Origin: Anoplopoma fimbria
Lineage: Eukaryota > Chordata > Actinopteri > Perciformes > Anoplopomatidae
Direction of reading: 5' to 3'
DNA length: 64,000 nucleotides
Assembly (NCBI RefSeq): GCF_027596085.1
Contig: NC_072465.1
Location: 7,978,102 to 8,042,101, forward strand
Shown here: in pieces, positions 52,101 through 61,495 of the stretch
How positions within the stretch are numbered: position 1 is the stretch's first letter
Layout: each line of letters begins with the position of its first letter
Translations under genes and position numbers: made by a program
Notes under the pieces: model-generated
Seen by the model: only the letters and a program-made list of their open reading frames with translations
The model's database searches: none
Told to the model about the DNA's origin: nothing

Positions 52101-55100
52101 CAGTTTCATGATACCATTACACTAAAAAGAAGATCCTTACATGAGAAGATATTGTAGACTATTTCAAGTAAGAAAACTAATTCTAACAGTGAAAGGATGG
52201 TTATGATTGGATAAACAGGCCACACGGGACAAGCTCAATTATCATTTTATTTGAGAAAAAAAAGAGGAAAGAATGATTTTGCAGTGATTCATCTCGTACC
52301 TCATATCCAAGCACTCTTTCTGAGATGGCAGGGAGAGCTTCCCAGATCACTTCAATCTGCACTGCAGACACACTTCTAGTCCAAACCCTCTTAGGAGCCA
52401 CGCTGGGGACTGCAGAAAATAGAGCGCTGGTGAGAATCCCACCGACTCATCCAACACCATCACACTCACACACACTAATAGCAATAAGAAAGGCACCGAA
52501 TAGACCTGTAGTTTCGCTGAAAAGCTATTTCCCCCACTCTCTTTAAATGGGATCTGTGACTGACATAAGGGAAGACTATCTGCCCAGCAAATTCAATTAA
52601 GAGTATACCTCCCTGACAGCGCAGTGTGGTAAGTGTCTGCTAGGATTTCCTGTAATCTACCAGCATGATAACTAATATCAAATTGACATTCCCAGCTTGA
52701 GAGGGGAGGGAAATAACAGCGCAGGGGTAAAAAATTCATCATTGCTATTCAAGGTCATAGTTGTGAGGAAAGAAATTAGAGCTCATTTAAGCATCACTCC
52801 CCGCTGTGATGTCATCGCTTACCCTCCTCCGCCGAGTACACGGTGGCAATGGAGCTGAAGGGCCCCTCCCCTCGGTTGTTGTACGCCCCCACTTTCACGT
52901 CAAAGGGCGAGAAGGGCGGGATGGTGTCATTGCGGAAGACGTAGCGCGACACGCCGGGCGTGGAGATGACCGCCCGCGTCCACATGACCGTGCCAAAAGG
53001 CCGGAAGGCAATGATGTACCCGAAGCCCTCTCCGTTCTGCAGTTCCTCGGGAACAGGCTGGGAGCGAAACACAAAACTATAGTGATATTAAAACGCATAC
53101 AGACGAAGAAACGGACAGGGCCGTCTCTGCGCTGCACCTCTGACAAGGGCTTCTGCGTTTAGACACGGCCCCATTCTTTGTCGTTGCAACACTAGAACAC
53201 CCCACAATCCCTCTTCTGCCTTATCTTTTCCTCCTGCTTGGCTATTCGATTGTGACTAAAGTGCAAAACCCTCTAGAGCGAGGGCCCTTTGTCCCTGCTT
53301 TTGGAGGGACAGAGAGGGCGCTTGGGGGTTGAGGTGCCTCGCTCTAATGCGGGCCATAAAATTGCTCCGTTCAATTCTGCGCAATTAAGCCGAAGCATTA
53401 CTCGGCAATGGATAGAACAGTAAAATGTGAAAGATGACTTACCTCCCATGTTATCACTAATTCAGACTTTGTACCGCCTCCACCTCCGACATCAGTGGGA
53501 GCTGTATCAGGAACTGAGAGATAAAGCCCAGAGGGGAGCAATTAGAACACAGTTTACAAAGCTCAACAACAAGCCCAAACTACACTGGCAGCCTTATGAC
53601 AAGGCTGCCAGCTGCAGATGCCATCTTCTATTTTACAGCCCACAAATCCCTCACTGTGCAAACACAAACATTTCAGAGAATAGTGAATTACCAATATTTC
53701 CCAAAAGTCACCGTTCATGAACACCAAGCCAAGATCTTTTGCTTTGCGAATGACACTCAGCTCCAACCCACTTCATTCCTGTTCCCACTCAAACGCTGTT
53801 TGTGCACTGCAGTGTGGTGGCGAAGCTGATAGTGTAGGTGGAGGAGCACTCGTGCACCTCCTTTTAGTATCATATAGTAAGTGGAGCATCGCCTTTAATG
53901 TGACATATCAGCAAATGGTTGATGCAGCACTTATATCTGATGCTCATGCATGGATGTGTTAGGGTTGCATGTTGGGAAAGGAGATCCCGGTAATCTGCTC
54001 CTGTTTCCTGGGAGAAATACCTGAATATTATTAAGGTTCCTTCCTACAACGGCATATTAGGGCTCCCAAAAAAAGAATTATGTAGCCGGGGAAGGGGGGT
54101 ACTGTTTGATAAAAAGTGGACAAAACAAACGTGGATATTCTCTTAGATTAAAGTGATCATTTGTACATTTTCGAGAAAAATCGCACAAATAAAAGAGATT
54201 AAATAAAAAGGATTATTCTCCGAGATAACACACATTTTTGATAAAGAACTCGCAAAAATGGTGACTTATTTTTTGTCAAGGAACCAATCTTCAATTTTGG
54301 ATCAACCTCATCACACCTCATATGCCAATGTTAAACACGGCCATAATGTCATCTGTCGAGTAGAAAATATTAATGTATTACTATTTATTTATGTTCATAA
54401 AGAACACAGAAAAAGAACATGAAAGAAAACTAAGAACAGTATTTTAACAAACAAAATTCAGTCGGTGGCTGCTGGAACCATGGTTTGGCACAATGTAAGA
54501 GTTTTCTAGCAAATTCATGATATTAAATCTCACAGTTTTTTCTCTGAATATCACAATATTACATTGCATTACAGTCCATTCTCCATCAACCCTGAAAAAT
54601 GTGACACCCAGTAAGTCGAATTTTTTACAGCTTGACATGTCAATTATTCTGTTTTACCTATAATGTTCACATGTCACTGAATATAATCCGGGGTTTTGGA
54701 AACATCTTGGATGGGTCGGTATTTAGCTTTATTTACACCAGACTTTTAAACCATTACACTGTGATACCCATTGCAGGTGTTGCAACATATGTATTTCCAG
54801 CAGACGATTGAAACACTTGACCATGTTCTTTCCTGTAATCAATTACTTTTAAATCTCTGCAAATCTTTCAACACTATTGTCTTTGTGTTTTTGTGCACTG
54901 AAGTGTTTAGTATCACATACTGGCATCCTCTGTCCTGGTCTTAGCTGAGGCCGGACTGGGCTCTCCCAGGCCTACGATGTTGCGGACCACCACCCTGAAC
55001 TCGTACTCCACCCAGGCGTTCAGACCCACCACTGTCGCTGTCAGCGTGTTACCGTTGACCACCTCCGGCACTGCAAAGTTGAAACGTGTTCTTTAGAAAA

Positions 55101-58100
55101 CCAGGTTGTCGCACAACTGGACTCAAATTGAATGATGAATAAATAAAAACCCACGGAATAACCCAGATAAATACTGCAAAGGGACAGGGGGAATGTTCCA
55201 CGGTACCTGTGTCAACAGCCTGCCAGCCCACAGTAAAGGGAGTTCGGGCCTGGATGATGTAGCCGGTGATGGGGCTGCCGTTGTCCCTTCCGGGAGTCCA
55301 CGAAAGCTGGGCGGTACTGTCCGTGATCTCTTCCACTGCCACTTTGTCCGGAGGACCTGGCGGACCTGAATCAATCAGACAATGATGGTGGGAAGGGGGT
55401 GAATCTGAGTTACTCACCCATTCCAAGAAGCCTCCCCTCATCAAAATCACTAAGACTTCTGCACCTCGGTTTCAACGCCATCATGTTCCCTTCAATTAAG
55501 GACTAAGTCATTGGCGTGTGCATGCGGGTAATCTTCAGTCACTGCATGTTGCTTGTGCAGGGCTACGAAGTGATTATCAAACGGGATGGGATCATTTATG
55601 AGAAAAGGAAAGAGGGGCTAGATTGGAGCAGACACTCAGAGAGAAGAATGAAAGAAGAGTCAATACGGACAGGGGAAGAGAGGAGCTATGTTATGTGCCT
55701 CGGTGTTACCATGTTGCTGTTGTTTGCTCAACTGCTCAATTATTTAAATGCTTTCCATGATATTTTGCCCATGTGTAAATGAGCCAATTATAGTCATTTT
55801 CGTGATAAACATTGCCTTCTCAAAGCACCTGGGACCGCTATTACAGTTTGTTAAGGGCATGAATACCAATGTAAATCACCGGAGATAAGCCCGCACGGTG
55901 AGCCAGATACGCCGAGCACATATCAACAAAGCTGCTCACATATGCCAGTATGAGTGTGTGCCTTTTTTTAAATCTTTTTTTTCCTTTTTTATTTCAGCAA
56001 AACATATATAATGTAAACAGAATCTGGCATAATTCTGACTGGGGCAGCGACTATCCATTTACACAAAGCCTTCAAGGATTTTTCACATCCATCTCTGTCA
56101 AACCTCTTTCTCTTTGAATACTTGTGCAAATGCTTCAACGCCACATTGTTTCACAGTAGATGTACCAGGGTGTTCATGCACTGGCATATAAAAACAAGCT
56201 CTTGAAATCCTTTGGCTCTCTTACCTTTGACAACCAAGATGGCAGAGGTGGACAGGCTCTCCACATCAGTGTCAATAACGCAGACATATTTCCCCCCGTG
56301 GTTCAGCTGGATGTTACGAACCATCAGATCCCCTGATATAGTCTAGAAGGGGGGGGAATATGATCGTTGGAAAACATGAGGCTAAGTAAGAGATGCAGCG
56401 TTATTTCATCACTCAGTTTTTGGCTCTGGGATGTTTGAAACATTTATAATGCTTTGCACAATCACATTGTCTCCAGGCCACAGATTTTTGCATCTCTTCA
56501 AACACCAACAACAGACATGGCAGATGTACTCTGCACAAATAACGCTTTTGGCTGTCCTTCAGGCGCTACCCGACCAACCAGCCCCTTGCCAACCCCCCAA
56601 ACCCCCTACAAACAGCTACCAGCTATACACAGGACACACAAAACAAACATAGTCGAGTTAATTGGCAAGGCAATCCTAATTATTCTGTAATTACATAAGC
56701 TCAAGCAAGATATGAGCATAACTCCCAGTGTAAAGAGCAAATATTATTGTACATAAGCTGGATGCATTTGGTAGCCGTGAGGGAACACGGCAAAACACAA
56801 ATATTGTTATCTTTCTGGTCTGTATTTGACATTTGTGTAATTAGTTGCTACCTTTTTTAAAAGGCTGGTGTTTTCTATACTTTTCTTATTGTCAACAAAT
56901 CTCATTAAAAGACCAAAACCCAACAATGCTCTTGTCCGTCTCTCAATTCTTCACATCTTCCCTACAATGTTTGGGCTGCTCAGACCCAAGCTCATTTGTT
57001 AATATTGAAGATGTAAAAACATACTTTTTAAAAACAAACAGTGTTGCGAAATCATTTTCTATAACAGCTGGGCACTGTAGTTTGTACCAAACGTCTGAAT
57101 GTCTGAAATCAAGTGCCCAATTCTCACAATATAACTCTTTCCAAAATTCACTTCTACAAACCAACTAATCAGAAAGGAGCAATAAATGAAACAGTGCGCC
57201 GACCAAAACAACATTGGCATATATAACTCATTGTATTTGACAGCATTTCCAAATTCGAGACATTGTATCATTACCATTCATAAGTGAAATATCGCACTGA
57301 CATGTCTAAAAGATAGATATTATTAGACCCATCTTTCATAATATGAAAAAAGGGCATTCGGTACGATCAATTCCTTGTCGCTTTTTGTCTTCAGGTGGTA
57401 TCCGTTGACAATAACAACACAACAAAAACAATAATATCACAAGCCTTATCCTATAAAATGGCGCAATGTATGCCAAGGCGAAAAGTAATTTACAATGTTG
57501 TAATAACACATTGGATCCAGACACCATTATTCTGTTCTCGTTTTGACTGTGCGCTGGAATCCACCTTCTGAAAGTCACCTCTTGAAGAGTCTGTAACAAA
57601 GCATGTCGGCCTGTGAAAGGAAGTGTGTTGCTTTTAGAAACAAGTCACCTGGGGGGAGCCAGGTAAGACTTGCTGCAGTCGTATCGGATTTCATCAGCCC
57701 CAGCGGCAAGTGATCATAGCTCCCCTCCGCAGCAACGACGCACGTGGATCTCCGACTCTCTGAGGCACCTGACAGAGCAGAGCTGAGCGGAATTGTCCTT
57801 CTAAGCGGCCACGGGCTAAAGAGACTACCTCTGCCGCTCTATTTCCTCTTTTTCCCCTTCCTTTCATCTTCTCTCCCTGTGCGTGACAGTTTTCCACGCT
57901 CTGCTCTGCCATGTCTGATTCTCTCCCTCTCTCTAATGTCAGCCGCCACCTGGCCAACCTGGGAGCATGTGCCCGAGAGAGCAAGGCGTCCTTCCTTGGC
58001 ATGAAGGCAGTGATGAGGCAGATTTGCTTTAATTATGTTAATTAATTCATCAGAAGCTGTTGAGCAGGGGGTTGGTAATCTCACTGGACAGGGAAACAGA

Positions 58101-61100
58101 TTCTGTGAAAACTATATCTCATTATATTCCTTTGCACAGTTCAATGTCATTAGTAATTGGCATTTGCATTCATGAAGATATGAATTTGGCGTGTCCGCGA
58201 CGCCGTGAGGGCATTCAGAAAGCATGCCAACCCTTAACACGTGAATGGCAGCATTCAGGGCACTGACCGTGGGCTGGAACTATAAAAAGCAAGAAAAGGC
58301 ATGCGTAAAGCAATTTCATACTGACAAGCTCTGAACAATTGACTTTGCCCTTCATCAAAAGGAACAAATATTCGACAGAGAGTCCATTATATGAGGGAAT
58401 AAGGATCTCAAATGCACATTTACTGGTGCCATGCCAGCTAACTCATTACTTAATTATTTCAGGGCTCAAGCTTCACAAATAGGTACGCAAAATTAAATTA
58501 TGGCAAAGGAAGATGATAAGAACATGTTCTCCCTTGAGGTAAGCGAGCTAGAAGTTGAAGGGATGAAAAAGTATAAAGACCTTATTAATGAAGACCCTCT
58601 TTATGGCTGAAATGGCATTTCACTAATATATCTTTAGAAGTGTAACACAGGGCAGCTCACACAGCCAATTCAAAAGGTAAGGACCCCGATTACAGACCCA
58701 ACAGTGCCATTCATAGAGGCTATCTTTTTGATATTCCATCCGCCACTGTAAAACTCTTAAATGGACGAGACTTGGCGTACATTTCATTGCTCGGGTATTA
58801 TTGGTGTCTAAGAAGACCTCAGCAGGGCAGTGGAGCACACCCTTACACATCACACAGTGTGTTCCAATTAATCCGAGACTAGCCGGAATGTTGCTGAGTG
58901 CGATGCTCGAGATGACTCACCCCGCCCACTCTTTCGAAGTGATCGCTGTCTCGCTGGAAGTCGATGAGCTGGCCGTTGAATGCCCACGAGAAAGAAACAT
59001 CCAGAGCTGGATCGCAGGCAATCTGGCAGGGTAACACGATGCTCTCGCCAACAATAATCTCCATGTTAGTGGCCCTCATGGTGATCCTGGTGGGCTCTGG
59101 CCAGACAACAGACGACGGCATAAGCATGTTAATTTCGCTGCCACGGGAACCTTTGACACCGCCGTGACCCTGGCAACTGCCACCTCACTTCAGTTCAACA
59201 GCTGAATCAAGGCATTCAATTGGATGTGTGCTTTCCCTGATTTTAATAAGCACTTAAATTCCAAGCCCGTCCATTAGCAACATTTAATGACATATCAGGT
59301 TCACACTTTATGTTCTGGGTTCAATTTTAGGAGAAAATGTTTGAAACAGGATAACAGAGATGGGAGCACATTCCCACTGGTGGCTGTGGTGGATTGGAGG
59401 CCTCAGAGTATGTTGAGGAAAGGTCACAGTAATTAAATTCTGTGACATTAAATGGTTCAGCTGTCAGAGTGTGAAAAGAATAGAAGCTAATGAGAAAAAT
59501 AGGTCAGGTGGCTACGCACACACAACAGATAAAACTGGAGGGCTACACGTACGTGTTATGTCACCGCCTTCATAAATAATGACCTTTGACTAAATCAAGG
59601 ATAACGTTTTTGTTGCTTATTTAAATGCATCATATTCATTTGACAATAACCTTGGTTGTTAACGTTAAATATGCAATACAAGTTCAATATAAATAGAGGT
59701 ACTCTAAAGCCATAAATTTACAAGAAATGGTTGACCTTTATTTTGAAAGGAAAGGAAATTGACCATAAGCTAAACCCCTCCCTTGATGTCCAATCGTAGA
59801 GTGGCGATCATAACTGGGCACAGTGAGACTTAAAAACTGGATTCTAAAACTGTATGCTAGAGCTCTAGAGATAGCAATACCTGGCATCTAAAGACTTCAG
59901 AGAGAATAATAAAAATCTGAACTATGTCATGTATGTTTTATATTACATTTCTTTCTCATGATAATGTACTTTAATATTAGGGATGACTGGCTTTACCTTG
60001 CCTGCTAGCAATGCTTCTCTTTTATTTCGCCCTCAGTCTTTCTTGCATTTTTAGAGCACTGAATAAGTTAATTAATTAAGTTAAGTTAATGATATAATTA
60101 AGTTATCAATCAAATGCATACTTTAATGAAAAGTTCGGGAAAGTTATCGAAATACGCATATTTCTGTTCTTGCCATGAGTAAGTAGAGAAGATGGAAGCC
60201 ACCGTCTGTAGGCAAAGTTTAGAGCTACGGCCAGCAGCCAGCTAACTTAGCTTAGCACAAAGATTGGAAACAGGGTAAACATTACATTTTCATTACAGTC
60301 ATTTTTTTTTTTTAGCCTGTCTTTGTTGTTTGCATGTTGTTGAAGACAGCTAGCCTGTCTTCAACAACATGCAAACAACAAATCTGAGCTTAAGGTGGGA
60401 TCATGTGTTGGACTATTTCTTGGTTGGGACCCATTTCCTGGCAATCAGCAGAGACTAGTATCAGCAGAGAGAATCAGACATGGCAATAGTTGGACACATC
60501 AACCTTTGTTGAATAGCTTAATCAATTTTACATTCACTAATTTTCCTACAATGTTTTAATTTGTGTGCCTCAGGGGTGTTGGTAGGTGTTTGTTTTTTTA
60601 GGTTGGACTATATTTGTGCTGATCAAAGTTCCCCTTTGCTTCATATTTAGCTCACAGATATTGGACTGGTATCAATCATACTCTCAACACTCAAAGCCCT
60701 TAAGCACATTTCGCAAGATATGAAACTTTTCCTTTAAAGCCTCTGAACACCCACACAGGTGTTTCCAGTTATTCTGGCTAATAAGACCTCTGCTAAGGTT
60801 GAAGGTAAGGGGAGCTTTGATGGGAATTTATCAGGTCACACATCTTGGTCTAGCAATAAGAATGATAAAGGTGTAATTTCTCCCATCCTAACAGGTGCCA
60901 AAAACCTACCAGGAGACTCAGGAAGATGCCAATCAATTGCGTCTATACACGCCTACACAGTCCTAGAGGGTCCAGAGGTCTAATCAGTCAGACTAACTGA
61001 AAAAACCTTTAGGGGGTGTTCAGAGGCTTATTTCATATGAGTCACCTAAAAACAATGAGAAGGCAGCCAGAGAAGGGGTTTTCAACCAACTCTCAGATTT

Positions 61101-61495
61101 GATGTTAGTCAGGCTACAAATAATAAAATCTACTAACGAAAGTTGTTATTTCATCTGTCAAGCTCAATGGTTGCCGTAGCAATCTCGAACCAATTATTTC
61201 AAGGACTCTTGAGATGCAAATTTGCAACCGTTATATGTCACTGTTTATAGTTGCTCGATTGAAAAGCATAACATAAACATAGCAATAAAATATTAACAAA
61301 GGAGGAAAGGTTGTAGAGCCAAAGATCAATAAAGGGTGAGTTGTTGGTGGAGCATAGCAGCACTCACCGGTGATGAGCAGCCTCCCAGTTGTGCTCGCTG
61401 TCCCAAACTGATTCTTAGCGACACACGTGTAGCTCGCCGCATCCCGTCTGGTTACATTGGCGATCTTTAATGTCCCATTGGGAAGCAAAGTAATC
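49075..61495 (-). CDS. cntn: Contactin, C-terminal half (Ig5 end to GPI signal), 12 exons; CNTN3/4/6 group
   Basis: Contactins are GPI-anchored cell-surface proteins of neurons, with six Ig and four FNIII domains, that act in axon guidance and synapse formation. Joining 12 minus-strand exons gives one uninterrupted frame of 567 residues: end of Ig5 (1-42), Ig6 (43-141), FNIII-1 (142-244), FNIII-2 (245-345), FNIII-3 (346-445), FNIII-4 (446-538) and a hydrophobic tail (539-567) before TGA. Every junction has AG/GT sites and matching phase. Family hallmarks include [57 protein letters not shown] and a short C-terminal signal. Sequons are visible at NGT and NVT (Ig5), NDT (FNIII-2), and NYT, NIT and NAT (FNIII-3). 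Family members are about 1000 residues long, so Ig1-4 and the 5' end lie past 64000. The introns (93 to 2578 bp) are very short compared with the huge mammalian genes. From memory of the family, Ig6 and the tail resemble CNTN4 and FNIII-3 resembles CNTN6; the paralogue is unsettled. Confidence 0.95.
49692..49857 (-). CDS. cntn: Contactin exon: FNIII-4, second half
   Basis: This 166-bp exon, after 'ctgcctcag', starts V-L-L-K-R-Q-R and contains [20 protein letters not shown] and [18 protein letters not shown], ending at donor gtgagt, phase 1. It follows a 93-bp intron, the shortest in the gene. The motif KT-VELSL resembles CNTN4, and SEGGEG is the usual FNIII-4 G-strand region. Confidence 0.94.
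49951..50063 (-). CDS. cntn: Contactin exon: FNIII-4, first half
   Basis: This 113-bp exon, after 'cttttccag', completes a Pro codon and reads [10 protein letters not shown], then [20 protein letters not shown] and Leu, before donor gtaggt. It aligns with the family pattern PPSQPP-NI-W and NW--V-----ESEV-GYK. It is more diverged than the other exons: the usual N of 'NESEV' is changed. Confidence 0.92.
50064..50872 (-). other. cntn: Contactin intron (FNIII-3/FNIII-4)
   Basis: This 809-bp intron has a 133-codon plus-strand open frame at 50177-50578 rich in Phe and Cys. It is typical of T-rich non-coding sequence and I do not count it as a gene. The remaining introns of more than 300 bp (53058-53442, 52410-52822, 49167-49691) likewise hold nothing recognisable. 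Confidence 0.75.
50873..51059 (-). CDS. cntn: Contactin exon: FNIII-3, second half
   Basis: This 187-bp exon, after 'ctctcaatag', begins V-V-Y-W-E-D-D-T-K, continues [20 protein letters not shown] and [20 protein letters not shown], and ends K-K-P at donor gtgagt, phase 1. Three sequons (NYT, NIT, NAT) lie in this half domain. The pattern YW-DD-K--GK-R-SGN and NITGL-ANT is the strongest resemblance to CNTN6 in the gene. Confidence 0.95.
51060..52299 (-). other. cntn: Contactin intron (inside FNIII-3)
   Basis: This 1240-bp intron splits FNIII-3. I see no repeat or motif that I can name. Confidence 0.8.
52300..52409 (-). CDS. cntn: Contactin exon: FNIII-3, first half
   Basis: This 110-bp exon, after 'attttctgcag', reads (V)-P-S-V-A-P-K-R-V and then [11 protein letters not shown] with the FNIII Trp, ending ERVLGYE before gtacga. 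The RVLGYEV context resembles CNTN6 as I recall it. The phase is 1 on entry and 0 on exit. Confidence 0.93.
52823..53057 (-). CDS. cntn: Contactin exon: rest of FNIII-2
   Basis: This 235-bp exon, after 'gctcccag', encodes [20 protein letters not shown], the Trp of the core, [20 protein letters not shown] and [12 protein letters not shown], and ends VYSAEE plus the first base of a Val codon at donor gtaagc. These are among the most conserved stretches of contactins. One sequon (NDT) is present. It is notably GC-richer than the surrounding introns. Confidence 0.96.
53443..53513 (-). CDS. cntn: Contactin exon: start of FNIII-2
   Basis: This short 71-bp exon, after 'ctctcag', encodes (I)-P-D-T-A-P-T-D-V, the glycine run GGGGGTK and SELVITWE, ending at donor gtaagt in phase 0. 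The poly-glycine linker followed by SELVITW is diagnostic for the contactin family. A longer plus-strand open frame overlaps it and is an antisense shadow. Confidence 0.95.
53514..54920 (-). other. cntn: Contactin intron (FNIII-1/FNIII-2)
   Basis: This 1407-bp intron is AT-rich. Nothing is recognisable apart from short A/T runs. Confidence 0.8.
54921..55070 (-). CDS. cntn: Contactin exon: FNIII-1, second half
   Basis: This 150-bp exon begins after 'ctttgcag' and reads (V)[16 protein letters not shown], then [20 protein letters not shown] and finally [13 protein letters not shown] before gtatgt. It matches the conserved contactin stretch with [12 protein letters not shown], here with Ala in place of Pro. 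Phase 1 at both ends agrees with its neighbours. Confidence 0.94.
55207..55365 (-). CDS. cntn: Contactin exon: FNIII-1, first half
   Basis: This 159-bp exon starts after 'gattcag' and completes a Gly codon. It encodes the hinge [18 protein letters not shown], then the FNIII tryptophan in [17 protein letters not shown] and the contactin signature [15 protein letters not shown]. The proline-rich GPPGPP at the Ig6/FNIII-1 boundary is a family hallmark. The donor is gtaccg, phase 1. The downstream intron is only 136 bp. Confidence 0.95.
55366..56224 (-). other. cntn: Contactin intron (Ig6/FNIII-1)
   Basis: This 859-bp intron contains no repeat or conserved-looking motif that I recognise. The open frame on the plus strand at 55516-55782 is antisense to the gene and resembles nothing known to me. 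Confidence 0.8.
56225..56342 (-). CDS. cntn: Contactin exon: second part of Ig6
   Basis: This 118-bp exon follows a polypyrimidine tract ending 'ccttctag'. It reads [13 protein letters not shown], then [16 protein letters not shown] with the closing Ig6 cysteine, and ends V-V-K before the split Gly codon at donor gtaaga. The motif GDLM-RNIQL is shared by the CNTN3/4/5/6 group. The exon has no long ATG frame of its own and is found only by homology and splice sites. Confidence 0.95.
56343..58920 (-). other. cntn: Contactin intron (inside Ig6)
   Basis: This 2578-bp intron is the largest in the window. A GC-rich stretch at 57700-58010 has overlapping open frames on both strands but no domain. 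Next to it, 58030-58050 is rich in TAAT-type homeodomain words. I see no other structure. Confidence 0.8.
58921..59096 (-). CDS. cntn: Contactin exon: first part of Ig6
   Basis: This 176-bp exon starts after 'tctggccag' and completes the split Glu codon, giving E-P-T-R-I-T. It contains [10 protein letters not shown] with the first Ig cysteine, the Ig tryptophan in SFSWAFNG, and ends [10 protein letters not shown] just before gtgagt (phase 0). The stretch [12 protein letters not shown] has a second cysteine four residues after the canonical one, at a site where I recall mammalian contactins having His. The open frame runs past the exon upstream, but the acceptor and family alignment fix the boundary. 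Confidence 0.95.
60125..60490. repeat. Teleost interspersed repeat ('cttagcataaag' family), copy 2, with hairpin
   Basis: It has 'aacttagcttagcacaaaga' and 'ttggaaacagggtaaac', like the copy at 41480, and later 'gttggactatttcttggttg' and 'ggacccatttcctgg', the other half of the same family. A perfect inverted repeat interrupts it at 60322-60382. It lies in a contactin intron. Confidence 0.7.
60322..60382. repeat. Perfect 28-bp inverted repeat, 5-base loop
   Basis: The left arm 60322-60349 and the right arm 60355-60382 are exact complements; the loop is ctagc. The pair is younger than the decayed repeat around it, since no mismatch has accumulated. Confidence 0.95.
61368..61495 (-). CDS. cntn: Contactin exon: second half of Ig5
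   Basis: This 128-bp exon reads [11 protein letters not shown] and contains the Ig F-strand motif [16 protein letters not shown], with the cysteine that closes the Ig5 disulfide. The acceptor is 'cccacag' and the donor is G followed by gtgagt. The first base is the third position of a codon, probably Arg as in other contactins. The last base starts a Glu codon completed by the next exon. Two N-glycosylation sequons (NGT, NVT) are visible. It is the most 5' exon I can find; the exon for the first half of Ig5 should lie beyond the window. Confidence 0.93.

Larger units (their letters stand above)
59097..61367 (-). other. cntn: Contactin intron (Ig5/Ig6)
   Basis: This 2271-bp intron contains an interspersed repeat at about 60125-60490 with a perfect hairpin, described separately. 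The rest shows no coding signal. A plus-strand open frame at 60759-60983 has no recognisable content. Confidence 0.8.

Noticed and set aside
52806..53162. 118-codon plus-strand frame opposite the contactin FNIII-2 exon
   Set aside because: Antisense shadow of a GC-rich exon; the minus strand has the conserved domain and splice sites.
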